Source: Chromohalobacter nigrandesensis (lineage in GTDB: Bacteria; Pseudomonadota; Gammaproteobacteria; Pseudomonadales; Halomonadaceae). Taken from it: DNA of 64,000 nucleotides. The notes beneath the pieces are model-generated. The model did no database searches. It was given only the letters and a program-made list of their open reading frames with translations, and had not been told where the DNA came from. Location: the NCBI RefSeq assembly GCF_023061285.1, contig NZ_JAKGAM010000004.1, positions 186,001 through 250,000 on the forward strand, read 5' to 3'. Shown in pieces: positions 7,154 to 14,675 of this stretch; positions within the stretch are counted from its first letter, which is position 1, and each line of letters starts with the position of its first letter. A program made the position numbers and the translations under genes.

Positions 7154-7837
7154 CTATTTGAGTTTCATCACCCAGCGCCCGGCGATGCTGGGTTGCATGT
7201 TGTTGTGTGCGGCGTTGCCGCCGCGCTGGCCGATGCTGATGGTGTGCGAGTGATTGCCGTTGCCGTTGATGTTCAGGCTGTGCGAGTGGTTGCCGTTGCT
7301 GTTGATATTCAGGCTGTGCGAGTGGTTGCCGGCGTATGAGGTGTTTTGTGACTTTTCTTCAACGTCGCCAGTCGACCCGCCCCCTAAATCATGTTCGTAG
7401 CCAACATTATTTAGGACTTTCCCCATAGAGTGCCGGTGATTGCCGGTGGTGCTGGTGTTCCCCGAGTGCCCGTGGTAGCCCTTGGTATTGGTGCTGCCTG
7501 AGTGCCCGTGATGGCCGTTGGTGCTGGCGCTCGCACCGTGGTCGTGGCTGGGCATTTCGTCGGTGCCCAGCGTGTGGGTATCGGCCCCACCGCCCTGACC
7601 GGGCGTCTGCGCCCAGGTGTCGCCGACACGCCCGGCCCCCTCGTCGGTGCCCACCGGGGTGCGCCCCCGGTAGTCGGGCAGCGTGTCGCCATACATGGTT
7701 TTGACCTGGGTCGAGGCCCAGGCCGGCATGTCCGAGCCATCGAGCAAGACGGTGTTTTTCGGGAGCTGGGCGAGTGGTAGATGCAGTGGCACGCCCACGG
7801 GGAGCCCGCCGCCACCTGCGGGAATGAGCCGTGCCAT
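7154..7837 (-). CDS. Receptor-binding spike with seven HxH motifs (tail-collar-like)
   Basis: 227 residues. Residues about 25-75 resemble the phage tail-collar/short-fibre fold (LLDGSDMPAWAS, LPDYRGRTPVGTDEG). Residues 98-198 carry seven HxH triplets at 98, 110, 122, 134 and then 172, 184, 196, each set spaced exactly 12 residues. The C-terminus is NMQPSIAGRWVMKLK. In the T4 long-tail-fibre tip gp37, HxH motifs from three chains coordinate a line of iron ions, so this is probably a trimeric, metal-stapled needle at the virion vertex. It follows a probable penton gene, with an exact junction (ATG 7837 against stop 7837). Confidence 0.78.
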   Translation of the reverse strand: MARLIPAGGGGLPVGVPLHLPLAQLPKNTVLLDGSDMPAWASTQVKTMYGDTLPDYRGRTPVGTDEGAGRVGDTWAQTPGQGGGADTHTLGTDEMPSHDHGASASTNGHHGHSGSTNTKGYHGHSGNTSTTGNHRHSMGKVLNNVGYEHDLGGGSTGDVEEKSQNTSYAGNHSHSLNINSNGNHSHSLNINGNGNHSHTISIGQRGGNAAHNNMQPSIAGRWVMKLK

Positions 7838-8355
7838 TAGATGACCTCCGCGACGTGCAACACGTCGCCACTGTCGCCGATGATGTCGATCGCGCCGGTG
7901 ATGTCGAGTTCGAAGGTATCGCCCGGCTGGATCGGCAGCCCCGCAATCGCCAGGTTATCGCCGTTGTCGGCGCTGGCCCGCATAACAAGCTGACGGCGTG
8001 CGGGGTTGTCGGGGATCGTCTCGCCTCCGGCGATGTCGCCCACGGCGCGCAGCGTGGCGGCGGGTGCCGGGGCCACGGCCCCGCTCATGCGGGCCGACTC
8101 GAATTCCCCGAGGCCGACGATCACCACCACGCGGCGCGCAATCTCGCTCTCATTGCGAAAACGGATGGTGGTAAACGCCCGGATGCGTGCGCCCTCGCCC
8201 TCGCGCACGGTGAGCGAGTCCCCGGCGTCGGTGATGGCGCGCACGGTGGCCCCATCGGCGTCTAGCACCCGGAAGTAATCCCCGTTCATCTGGACGGGCA
8301 CCTCGCTACCGGGCTCGATGCTCAAGACGTAATCGCGTAATTGACCGGTTGCCAT
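7837..8355 (-). CDS. Beta-rich virion protein, candidate penton base
   Basis: 172 residues, almost entirely beta-prone, with no membrane segment. It can be read as two similar halves (one around YFRVLDADGATVRAITDAGD, the other around NLAIAGLPIQPGDTFELDI), each of a size that could form one small jelly roll. It lies between a membrane protein and the spike gene and has a GAGGA ribosome site. A vertex (penton) role is inferred from gene order and composition; structure prediction would decide. Confidence 0.55.
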   Translation of the reverse strand: MATGQLRDYVLSIEPGSEVPVQMNGDYFRVLDADGATVRAITDAGDSLTVREGEGARIRAFTTIRFRNESEIARRVVVIVGLGEFESARMSGAVAPAPAATLRAVGDIAGGETIPDNPARRQLVMRASADNGDNLAIAGLPIQPGDTFELDITGAIDIIGDSGDVLHVAEVI

Positions 8356-8358
8356 GTC

Positions 8359-8943
8359 TTATCCTCGTTTCGATGCCCAGGCGATGCCGACCAGCGCCAC
8401 GGATGCGAAGGCGGCAACATAAATGACGGTTTTGGTCGCGTCGCCCGCATTGCCGACCTGCTCGCGCTGGGTATAGTCGCTGACAAAATCCATGGCGCGC
8501 TGGGTGCCGTTTTCCCCGGCCTGCGCGACCTCGCGGGCGAGCTGTTGCATGCCGGTTAGGGCGTCACCTGCCAATCCCAGGGAGTCGCTATTGACGCCAT
8601 CGGCAAAGTCGAGCGAGTCGCGATTGACGCTATCGGCCATATCGAGCGAGTCGACGTTGATGCCCTCGGCAAATTCGAGCGAGTCGCGGTTAATGTCGCG
8701 GCTCGTCTGAGCGATCTCGTCGGCCAGGTCGAAGGCGCCATCGCTCATCTCGGCGGCATTGCCGGTGATTTCCTTGGTGCCCGATTCCAGGGCCTTGGCG
8801 ATGTTGTCGAGCGTCACCGCGTCGGCGCGCTGGACCAGGACGCGGTTGCCCTTGCCGTAGACGTTCGCGCCCTCGGCCTGCTGGCTGACGTTCGTGGTGT
8901 TATAGGTTTTATCGCTGCTGCTGCTACTGCTACCGCCGCCCAT
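8359..8943 (-). CDS. Membrane protein with 11-residue coiled-coil repeats
   Basis: 194 residues. A Gly/Ser-rich start (GGGSSSSSS) precedes a polar N-domain. Residues 84-127 contain four 11-residue repeats of the form (I/V)N-x-DSL-x-(F/M/L)A-(E/D/G)-x, and residues about 172-190 form a membrane helix followed by SKRG. Eleven-residue periods suit a right-handed coiled coil. Start 8943 is preferred to the longer reading because it overlaps the upstream stop (8930) and matches operon style. Possible roles are a membrane-anchored rod, a DNA-delivery tube or a spike stalk. Confidence 0.65.
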   Translation of the reverse strand: MGGGSSSSSSDKTYNTTNVSQQAEGANVYGKGNRVLVQRADAVTLDNIAKALESGTKEITGNAAEMSDGAFDLADEIAQTSRDINRDSLEFAEGINVDSLDMADSVNRDSLDFADGVNSDSLGLAGDALTGMQQLAREVAQAGENGTQRAMDFVSDYTQREQVGNAGDATKTVIYVAAFASVALVGIAWASKRG

Positions 8944-9268
8944 ATCGGTACACCCGTTCAGATTCGTGGAATCCCAGGCGGGACAACATGCGTCCCAGCG
9001 CCGGGCGCTTGGTATGGAACCGGACGGACCAGCCCCAACGGTCGGCGGTGTCACAGAGCGCGGCCACCTTGGCCGGAGCGTCCTCGCCCGCCCCGGCCAC
9101 GATCACCAGCTCGGGTGCCTGCGTGGCGTACTCTTCGAGGCGCACGACGATACGGGATCCATCGGGGTACGCGAGCAGCGTGGCGCGGCCCGCGTTCACC
9201 TCGTCGATGACAATATCGGCATCGTCGCCCATCGCCGGGGACAGGGTTTCGATGTCCTCGGCGGTCAT
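8930..9268 (-). CDS. Small GNAT-like protein of the prophage
   Basis: 112 residues. The C-terminal half (ADRWGWSVRF, then GRMLSRLGFHESERVYRYGR) looks like the last part of a GNAT acetyltransferase fold, where 'RLGF' precedes the final strand. The acetyl-CoA-binding loop is not evident, so it may not be an active acetyltransferase. Its start overlaps the upstream stop by 4 bases. A GNAT-like gene inside a virion-gene cluster is unusual; it could act on the host or on a virion protein. Confidence 0.5.
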   Translation of the reverse strand: MTAEDIETLSPAMGDDADIVIDEVNAGRATLLAYPDGSRIVVRLEEYATQAPELVIVAGAGEDAPAKVAALCDTADRWGWSVRFHTKRPALGRMLSRLGFHESERVYRYGRR

Positions 9269-9477
9269 TTCTTCCAGACCTTGAGGCCAACGAGCCCGAC
9301 CACGCCGATGATCGCGACCATCTTCCAGTCGATGCCGTTATCCTTGCGCACCCGTGAGCCGCTGGCGTAGAAGTCGCCAACGCTCAGGCCCAGCCCTTGC
9401 GTGTCGCCATAGTTCCCGGCGCTCGACGGCCCCGCGCTACCACCCGACCCGCTGAAGCTCATTGGAGGCATTGCCAT
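9265..9477 (-). CDS. C-terminally anchored small virion protein, 70 residues
   Basis: Gly/Ser-rich N-terminus (FSGSGGSAGPSSAG), then a hydrophobic helix close to the C-terminus (residues about 52-66, KMVAIIGVVGLVGLKVW) ending in two lysines. The ribosome site AGGGG is 8 bases before the ATG. This Gly-rich soluble part plus C-terminal anchor is repeated in the next gene upstream. It is probably embedded in the virion membrane. Confidence 0.6.
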   Translation of the reverse strand: MAMPPMSFSGSGGSAGPSSAGNYGDTQGLGLSVGDFYASGSRVRKDNGIDWKMVAIIGVVGLVGLKVWKK

Positions 9478-9489
9478 GTCGCGAGCCCC

Positions 9490-9870
9490 TTACTTGATGA
9501 GATAGAACGCGAGCAACACCACACCCCCGGCGATCAGCAATTGCCCGCCGCTCAGGTTGCCGGGTAGCCCCGCCATGGCGGCGGTGTTGGGCTGCTGCCG
9601 GTTGCCGCTGGGCGTCTGCGTCGTGGTGCGCTCATAAGCCTGTGAATCGCCGGTACTCTCGGCGATGCCCTTGGCCTTCTCGAAGTTGATCCAGGTGTTG
9701 AGGCCGTCGCCTAGCACGTCGTTGACGCCGCCGAAAATGCCCTTGGCCTGCTCGAAAAAACCGCCGTCACCGTAGTTGATGCCGTCGTTGCTGTAGTCGG
9801 TGGCCGTCTCGGAACTGAGAACGTCGCCGAATAGGCCCCCGCTCCCGCTGGTGTAATCTGTTAGCGCCAT
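9490..9870 (-). CDS. C-terminally anchored virion protein, 126 residues
   Basis: The N-terminal 35 residues are Gly/Ser/Asp-rich (TSGSGGLFGDVLSS), the middle is polar, and the last 17 residues are a membrane helix (LLIAGGVVLLAFYLIK). AAGGGGG lies 4 bases upstream of the ATG. It lies directly downstream of the major capsid gene with a 9-base gap, so it should be made in quantity. A virion membrane protein is the likely role; I recognise no family. Confidence 0.6.
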   Translation of the reverse strand: MALTDYTSGSGGLFGDVLSSETATDYSNDGINYGDGGFFEQAKGIFGGVNDVLGDGLNTWINFEKAKGIAESTGDSQAYERTTTQTPSGNRQQPNTAAMAGLPGNLSGGQLLIAGGVVLLAFYLIK

Positions 9871-9879
9871 GCGACCCCC

Positions 9880-10686
9880 TTAGATGCCGTTGTAGCCGTC
9901 CAAGTACTCGACCAGGACTGTGACCGCGCCCGGCGTGTCCAGGGTCAGGCGGAAACGCTGGTCCTGAATGTTTCGCGGGCTGGTGTCGATGGTCTGGCCC
10001 AGGTCGCCTTCCTGCAGCCAATCGACGGCCAGATACCCGCCCTGCGGCTTGCGCCCGGCTTCCTTCTGCATGTACTGCAATAGGCCTTTGTCGCCCTCCA
10101 CGATCTTGCGTGAATTCTGCTCGACCTCGACGCGGCTAATATCGTCGTCGGCCTTGAAGAAATGCACGGCGGCGATGCGCGGTCCCTTGGGAATGTTGTC
10201 GATCTCGAAGGTGCCGGATGTGGCGCTTGAGTAGACAAACCGCTTGAGCTTGTTCATCACACCCAGGGGCTTGGGGGATGACTGCACCGCGCGGGCGTCG
10301 ATGCTGGGGTTGGTCGCATCGGCGTGGATGTCGATTTCGAGCTGGAGCGTTTGCACTACGCCCTTGCCGTTGAGGCCCGTGCCGAGGCCGGTGACGCGCT
10401 GTTGTTCCAGGGCGTTCATTTCCGGGCGCACAAACCAGATCGTAACGAAGCCGGCTTCGTCGTGACGCCCGTAGTAGCTGTTGATGCTGGCGAGCTGCGC
10501 GGCGCTTTCGTACTCGATCACCGGCTTGCCGTCGATCAAGAGACGAATATCCTTCATCTGCTCACGGGTCACGCCGCTAGTGCGTAGCACCAGCTTTTCG
10601 TAGGTGCGGCCCAACGGCATGTTGAGCGTGGCGGTGCCGCCTGCGGTGACGTTGGCAAGCGAGGGCATGCGGACAATCTGACGCAT
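9880..10686 (-). CDS. Major capsid protein, PM2 P2-like double jelly roll
   Basis: 268 residues (PM2 P2 has 269). Landmarks shared with P2 as I recall it are RTYEKLVLRTSGVT (residues 27-40), a VRPEM motif (86-90), RIAAVHF in the middle, and a QEGDLGQ ... DQRFRLTLDT ... VEYLDGYN C-terminal series. The whole chain is beta-rich with no signal peptide or membrane helix, as expected for a double jelly-roll coat subunit that tiles an icosahedral shell over a membrane. A strong AGGAG ribosome site sits 8 bases before the start. This is the key gene for calling the element corticovirus-like. Confidence 0.82.
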   Translation of the reverse strand: MRQIVRMPSLANVTAGGTATLNMPLGRTYEKLVLRTSGVTREQMKDIRLLIDGKPVIEYESAAQLASINSYYGRHDEAGFVTIWFVRPEMNALEQQRVTGLGTGLNGKGVVQTLQLEIDIHADATNPSIDARAVQSSPKPLGVMNKLKRFVYSSATSGTFEIDNIPKGPRIAAVHFFKADDDISRVEVEQNSRKIVEGDKGLLQYMQKEAGRKPQGGYLAVDWLQEGDLGQTIDTSPRNIQDQRFRLTLDTPGAVTVLVEYLDGYNGI

Positions 10687-10710
10687 CGTGTTTTCTCCTA
10701 TCCTGTGGGG

Positions 10711-10863
10711 TTACTTGCCGCCGCTGACGATCTTCGCGGCGGTGTTCAGCCCCGCTTTTTTCATGCCGTAGACCGCAAGGCCGATCACCACGGCGCTTGT
10801 GAGAGTCGATACAACAATCGTCATATCCAGGTTGTCGGTGTACTTCTCGACGTAATCGCCCAT
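10711..10863 (-). CDS. Small virion membrane protein before the capsid gene
   Basis: 50 residues with one strong membrane helix (about 15-32, TIVVSTLTSAVVIGLAVYGM) and a short basic tail. Start 10863 is preferred over a longer frame because AGGAAACAG precedes it and the extension runs through a terminator hairpin. It is the first gene after that terminator and lies 24 bases before the capsid gene, so it leads the capsid block. PM2 also pairs its coat protein with abundant small membrane proteins. Confidence 0.65.
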   Translation of the reverse strand: MGDYVEKYTDNLDMTIVVSTLTSAVVIGLAVYGMKKAGLNTAAKIVSGGK

Positions 10864-10891
10864 GTCTGTTTCCTGCTGTTCGTTGATGACG

Positions 10892-10924
10892 AAAAAAGCC
10901 CCCGTGCCGGGTGGCAACGGGGGC
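10892..10924 (-). terminator. Intrinsic terminator/attenuator between ATPase and capsid genes
   Basis: On the minus strand a GC-rich hairpin with arms GCCCCCGT and ACGGGGGC, extended by inner GCC/GGC pairing (10898-10924), is followed by six T residues (10897-10892). It lies 33 bases after the ATPase stop and about 30 bases before the next start. No room is left for a full promoter downstream of it, so partial read-through may set the amount of capsid transcript. Confidence 0.8.
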
Positions 10925-10957
10925 AAGATCCAACAGCATTCGCTCAAAAGACCAGCG

Positions 10958-11614
10958 TCATTCGCTCAGTTCGGTCAAAATCCGGCGCTGTCCCTCGAAT
11001 GTGAGGCGGTGCCAGGTGATGTCAGGGCCGCGCTTGCACAGGTAGTGCAGGGGCTCGACGGCTGCCAGGCGCTGCTCGCTGACGGCGGCGAGGCGTGACA
11101 TGCGGGGAATGTCGGTGGCCTCCTGCCGTCCGATCCAATACTCGGCGGCTTGCGTGTAGACCGTTTTGCTAATTTCGGTCCCGCGCTGGCTCGCCATGGT
11201 TAGCCCGCCGTTGTATTTGCGCGCGCGGCGGATCAGCTCGCCGAATTTCGGCGTCGCTTTGCCCGCGCTGGGCGACACGTCGGCCAGTTCCTCGATCAAT
11301 ATCTCGGTCGGCGTTCGGCCATCGAGCGCGGTGAACACTAAGGCGCACCACCATTCCCACGTTTTGAGGTCGATGGCCCCGGCCCATAGCAGCCGGAACG
11401 GTCGCCCCGACGACACGCCCCGCGCCACGGCGCGGGCAAACTGGGCGCGGTTATCGAAATGGTGGCCGTCGTGGTCTTCGTCCGGGTCCCAGCCGATCAG
11501 GCGGATGCCCCGCGCCGGGATGACGGCGCGGATGAGCTGGCTTTTCCCGGCCCCGGTCGCCCCCAACACCAGCCGGTGCCGGTTGGGTAACGAGGTGTCG
11601 GGATTAAACGCCAT
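10958..11614 (-). CDS. Packaging ATPase, PM2 P9-like (FtsK/HerA class)
   Basis: 218 residues. Walker A is GATGAGKS (residues 18-25), Walker B is EILIEEL (104-110), and a conserved SQR (142-144) follows, which could be the sensor position. This compact A32/FtsK-HerA layout is typical of genome-packaging ATPases of tailless double-jelly-roll viruses. It has no membrane helix, which distinguishes it from filamentous-phage Zot proteins. Start 11614 (MAFNPDT) has AGGGGG upstream and overlaps the previous stop by 11 bases. Confidence 0.8.
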   Translation of the reverse strand: MAFNPDTSLPNRHRLVLGATGAGKSQLIRAVIPARGIRLIGWDPDEDHDGHHFDNRAQFARAVARGVSSGRPFRLLWAGAIDLKTWEWWCALVFTALDGRTPTEILIEELADVSPSAGKATPKFGELIRRARKYNGGLTMASQRGTEISKTVYTQAAEYWIGRQEATDIPRMSRLAAVSEQRLAAVEPLHYLCKRGPDITWHRLTFEGQRRILTELSE

Positions 11615-12077
11615 GCGCGGCCCCCTGGGCCTGCCCCGCGTCGTCCTCGGCCTCGCGTTCCTGGGCCTTGGCGGCATCCTCGGCGCGGCGCTGACGGTAC
11701 GCGCCGACCATCACGCCGCCGATCCAGAGCCCGGCGCTCAGGTAGTGCATGTATGGGCGCAGCCATTCGGGGATCTCGCCGGAAAAGTCCCGCGCGATGG
11801 GCATCATCACGTCTTCGCCCTGGGTGCGGCTCTCGCGGTCGAGGCTATGACCGGGATGGATGAGGCTCGCGGCCACCTCGACGCCCTGCACCGCCATTTT
11901 TGCGATGGCCTGGGCCTGTTGCTCCTGGGCCTCGGCGTCTTCCCACTCCCCGGCCTGGGCCTGCTCGGCGGCATCCTCGGCGCGGGCCTGCGCGGCCTCG
12001 TCGGTTTCGGCCTCGGCGGCGAGTTGTTCCAGGGCGTTAGCCGCGTCGTCTTGTTCGTGCGTTGCTTGCATGGTCAT
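11604..12077 (-). CDS. Acidic prophage protein with a short membrane segment
   Basis: 157 residues. The N-terminal 60 residues are rich in Ala, Glu, Asp and Gln and probably helical. A likely membrane or amphipathic segment occurs at about 112-128 (HYLSAGLWIGGVMVGAYRQRR). The C-terminus is again charged and Ala-rich. GGAG lies 8 bases before the chosen ATG (12077); a second ATG is two codons on. The gene overlaps the ATPase start. Function unknown; its place before the ATPase suggests assembly or packaging. Confidence 0.55.
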   Translation of the reverse strand: MTMQATHEQDDAANALEQLAAEAETDEAAQARAEDAAEQAQAGEWEDAEAQEQQAQAIAKMAVQGVEVAASLIHPGHSLDRESRTQGEDVMMPIARDFSGEIPEWLRPYMHYLSAGLWIGGVMVGAYRQRRAEDAAKAQEREAEDDAGQAQGAAHGV

Positions 12078-12096
12078 CGGTCGGTCTCCGGTCGGT

Positions 12097-12477
12097 TTAT
12101 CGGGTGGCGAGGAAGGCGCCCACGCCCAGCGCGCCGAGTAGCAACACGCCCACGCCCCGCGCGGGGCTCGGTCGCCCGCTCGGTTGCGGCTCGCTCGGCG
12201 TGTCGGTCTCGGGCTCGGGCTCGTTGGGGTCAAATTCGGCGGGCGTCGGTCGCTCGGTGTCGTCGGGCACGTTGGCCGGGCGGATGGGCTGCACCCCGGT
12301 CGCCCACTGCGTCTCACGCCATAGGCGCTTTTGAATGGTCGCGCCGGTCGGCTGGCTCAGGCCGCAATCTGTGCATTGCCAGTACAGGTGCCCGCCCCGG
12401 CGCTTGGATTGGCGCACCTCGGCCCCCTCGGTGCCGCATGTCGGGCACGTCACGGTGCCTAGCGTGGGATTACTCAT
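12097..12477 (-). CDS. Zinc-ribbon protein with C-terminal membrane anchor
   Basis: 126 residues. Two cysteine pairs, CPTC (about residue 11) and CTDC (about 35), form a zinc ribbon around a basic stretch (VRQSKRRGGHLYWQ). A long Pro/Glu/Thr-rich linker (70-105) leads to a C-terminal hydrophobic helix (GVGVLLLGALGVGAFLATR). It may tether DNA or a replication/packaging factor to the membrane, which would suit assembly of a membrane-containing phage. No family name is claimed. Confidence 0.6.
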   Translation of the reverse strand: MSNPTLGTVTCPTCGTEGAEVRQSKRRGGHLYWQCTDCGLSQPTGATIQKRLWRETQWATGVQPIRPANVPDDTERPTPAEFDPNEPEPETDTPSEPQPSGRPSPARGVGVLLLGALGVGAFLATR

Positions 12478-12649
12478 GGGGTGCGGCCTCCCGTGCCAGC
12501 TCGCGGCGCGTCAGCTCGTCGGCGATCTCGGCCATCATCAGCGCCGCCGCTTTGAATTGAGCGGCGGCGAGCATGGGCGATAGCCCCGCGACGGCGTCGC
12601 ATTTCGCGCGTAGCTGGGCGCGTTTGTATTCCAGTTCCCGGTTGGTCAT
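12470..12649 (-). CDS. Small helical prophage protein, 59 residues
   Basis: Frame read by hand: starts MTNRELEYKRAQLRAKCDAV and ends in a charged helix (DELTRRELAREAAPHE). It is probably all-helical. It overlaps the replication gene stop by 4 bases and the zinc-ribbon start by 8. The middle has a mildly hydrophobic Ala-rich run that could be amphipathic. Its place beside the replication gene suggests a replication accessory role; unproven. Confidence 0.6.
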   Translation of the reverse strand: MTNRELEYKRAQLRAKCDAVAGLSPMLAAAQFKAAALMMAEIADELTRRELAREAAPHE

Positions 12650-14496
12650 GCGGTCAGTACCTCGGCGGCTTCATCTAGTGTGATTTTCCCGTTGGCGAGC
12701 CATTGGCGGACAATGTCCTCGCCCTCTCGTATTGATTGCAGACGGTGGCGCTCGGCCTGGGCGGCGGCGATGCGCTGGGCTGATTCGTGGCGGTATTGCT
12801 CGGCGTCGTGCGCGATCTGCAAACGCAGTCGGCGGACGTTTTCGGGATCGGGGGCCGGATTCATGCGGCGGAATGATTCAGTTACGTGCCATTCCCAATC
12901 ATTGAGCGGGTCGCGATGCGGTGCCGCGTCGGGGGGCGTACAGTTATTGACACCAGTCCAAGCGGCGGCGGAGCCGCCGACACCCAACTTCTCAAAATCA
13001 AACCCGGCGTCGCTCGGCTTGCGCTCGACGGTCCAGCGATAAAGCCGGGTCAGGTATTCGGCGGTGCCGACCTGACTACTGACGGCCACGCCGTAGGTCG
13101 CCGGTACCGGATCGCCATAGCGCCCGGTATCGTCCAGCTTCTCGAAGCGCCACGGGCGCGCTGGTTGATCGTCACGTTTGGTCATGGGACCGCCCATTAG
13201 GCGCAGGAACTCGGCCCATTGGTTGCCCAGGCACGCGCGGCGTAGCTCGCCCAGGATCGCCGCCGCCTCGGGCTCGGGCCGCGTCGCTTGCTCCCATGCC
13301 TCTACGTCGGCGTCGGTTGTCAGGCGGCGCAGCTCGCGCCACACGCCCACCGATGGCAGGCCGTAGAACTGAAACTGACGAATCCCCCAGGTTGCGGCCC
13401 ATGCCTCGATTCGCGGCGCACTGCTGGTCAGGTCATGGCCGTAATGGTCGAGATGATCGCCCTCGACCTCGCCCCGGACGTGCTGCTTGCCGTTGATGTT
13501 CTTGCAAATGTATTTCGCGACGTAGCCCGCCGCGCTGCCCCGCGCCGGGTCGATGCGCACCGGCTTGAAGCGCTTTTGCTCGCGATCCTTCGCCTTGGCG
13601 TCACTGTCGCCGGGACGCCGGTCTATTTCGTGCGGCGAGTCGGCCAGCGCGTAGCGACGAAGAATGGCGGTGATGGCCGGTTCGTCGGCGGGCTCGCACC
13701 ACAGCAACAGGTGCCAGTGCGGGCACCCGTCGTGATGCGGCTCGACGACGCGGATGCCGTAGAAGCCCAGGCCGTCGCGCCCGAATTTCGCGCGGGCCTT
13801 GTTCCATAGTTTGGTTAGGTAGGCTTGCGCCTCGCGGGGGGTGCTGCCGTCGTAATGCCGATTGACACGCGCGGTGCCCTTGATGACGGCATGAAACCGG
13901 CTCGGGCATGTGAGGGTGTAGAACATCCCCACATGCCCCAGGCGATTAGCCTCGTCCTCGGTGTCTGCGAGCCGCAACATCAGTTCGGCGCGGCGATGAT
14001 CGGGATTCGCTAGCCCCAGTTCGGCTAGCTCGGCCAGGGTGTACTCCTGCGCGTGCTGATTCGTGGCGACCAGTCCGGCGAGCAATTCCCGGTTGCGGTG
14101 CTGCTGGGCGCGGCGTTGGCTCAATCCCTGATGACTGACGTAGATACCGGCGCGGTCATGCACGCGCCCTAGCACGCGTTCGCGCTGTTCGAGGCGGCGA
14201 GCATTGAGGCGGCGCAACTGGCGACGCCACCACAGCGGGCACGCCATGCGTGCGAGCCCGCCCCGGTGGCCGTAACCGGTGGGCGCGTCTAGCTGATGCC
14301 GCTCGACGCGCCGCGCGGCACGCTGATAGGCGTACACATCGTCCCCCAGGCTCGCGGCTTCCGTCGCCACGGCGCGTGCCTGTGCGCTGGCGTGGCTGGT
14401 TAGGGCGTCGTCGTCGGTGGTGCAGTACCAGGGGCCGCAGCGGCGCAGCGAGTCGGCGAGCACCTGGCGATCAATGGCGGCGGCGTGGGTGGTCAT
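12646..14496 (-). CDS. Rolling-circle replication initiator (HUH, phage GPA type)
   Basis: 616 residues. The HUH metal site is in CPHWHLLLW (His 260 and 262). The two catalytic tyrosines are in GYVAKYICKN (Tyr 325 and Tyr 329, three residues between), as in phiX174 protein A and P2 protein A. An upstream motif, MFYTLTCPSRFHAV (about 190-205), fits conserved motif I. Such enzymes nick one origin strand and stay joined to the 5' end. PM2 also initiates replication with a protein of this superfamily. Start 14496 overlaps the previous stop as ATGA. Confidence 0.88.
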   Translation of the reverse strand: MTTHAAAIDRQVLADSLRRCGPWYCTTDDDALTSHASAQARAVATEAASLGDDVYAYQRAARRVERHQLDAPTGYGHRGGLARMACPLWWRRQLRRLNARRLEQRERVLGRVHDRAGIYVSHQGLSQRRAQQHRNRELLAGLVATNQHAQEYTLAELAELGLANPDHRRAELMLRLADTEDEANRLGHVGMFYTLTCPSRFHAVIKGTARVNRHYDGSTPREAQAYLTKLWNKARAKFGRDGLGFYGIRVVEPHHDGCPHWHLLLWCEPADEPAITAILRRYALADSPHEIDRRPGDSDAKAKDREQKRFKPVRIDPARGSAAGYVAKYICKNINGKQHVRGEVEGDHLDHYGHDLTSSAPRIEAWAATWGIRQFQFYGLPSVGVWRELRRLTTDADVEAWEQATRPEPEAAAILGELRRACLGNQWAEFLRLMGGPMTKRDDQPARPWRFEKLDDTGRYGDPVPATYGVAVSSQVGTAEYLTRLYRWTVERKPSDAGFDFEKLGVGGSAAAWTGVNNCTPPDAAPHRDPLNDWEWHVTESFRRMNPAPDPENVRRLRLQIAHDAEQYRHESAQRIAAAQAERHRLQSIREGEDIVRQWLANGKITLDEAAEVLTA

Positions 14497-14675
14497 GCGG
14501 TGCCCCGCTCGATCTCGTCGGCGAGCGATTCCAGCCGCTCGGCCATTCTGATGAGCCGCCCAGCCTCCCCGCCATCGTCGTAATATACGTCTGCTGCCGT
14601 TCGCCGACTCCCCCGCGCCGAGGCCCGTAGACGTTCCACGGTGGCGTCGATCTCGTAATCGGCGATGGTCTTCAT
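14493..14675 (-). CDS. Small prophage protein, related to its upstream neighbour
   Basis: 60 residues, helical, with TVERLRASAR near the start and RLESLADEIE near the end. The next upstream protein has TVDQLRARAD and RLSQLADEIE in the same order, so the two look like a duplicated pair. It overlaps the replication gene and its upstream neighbour by 4 bases each. Function unknown; it belongs to the early/replication block. Confidence 0.6.
   Translation of the reverse strand: MKTIADYEIDATVERLRASARGSRRTAADVYYDDGGEAGRLIRMAERLESLADEIERGTA

Noticed and set aside
7154-7837. Treating the spike gene as evidence for a tailed phage because of the collar-like domain
   Set aside because: No portal, terminase, tape-measure or other tail gene occurs in the element; collar/needle domains are shared by many receptor-binding proteins.
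12886-13809. Plus-strand ORFs opposite the replication gene as possible antisense phage genes
   Set aside because: No ribosome site or motif; they shadow the GC-rich rep frame.
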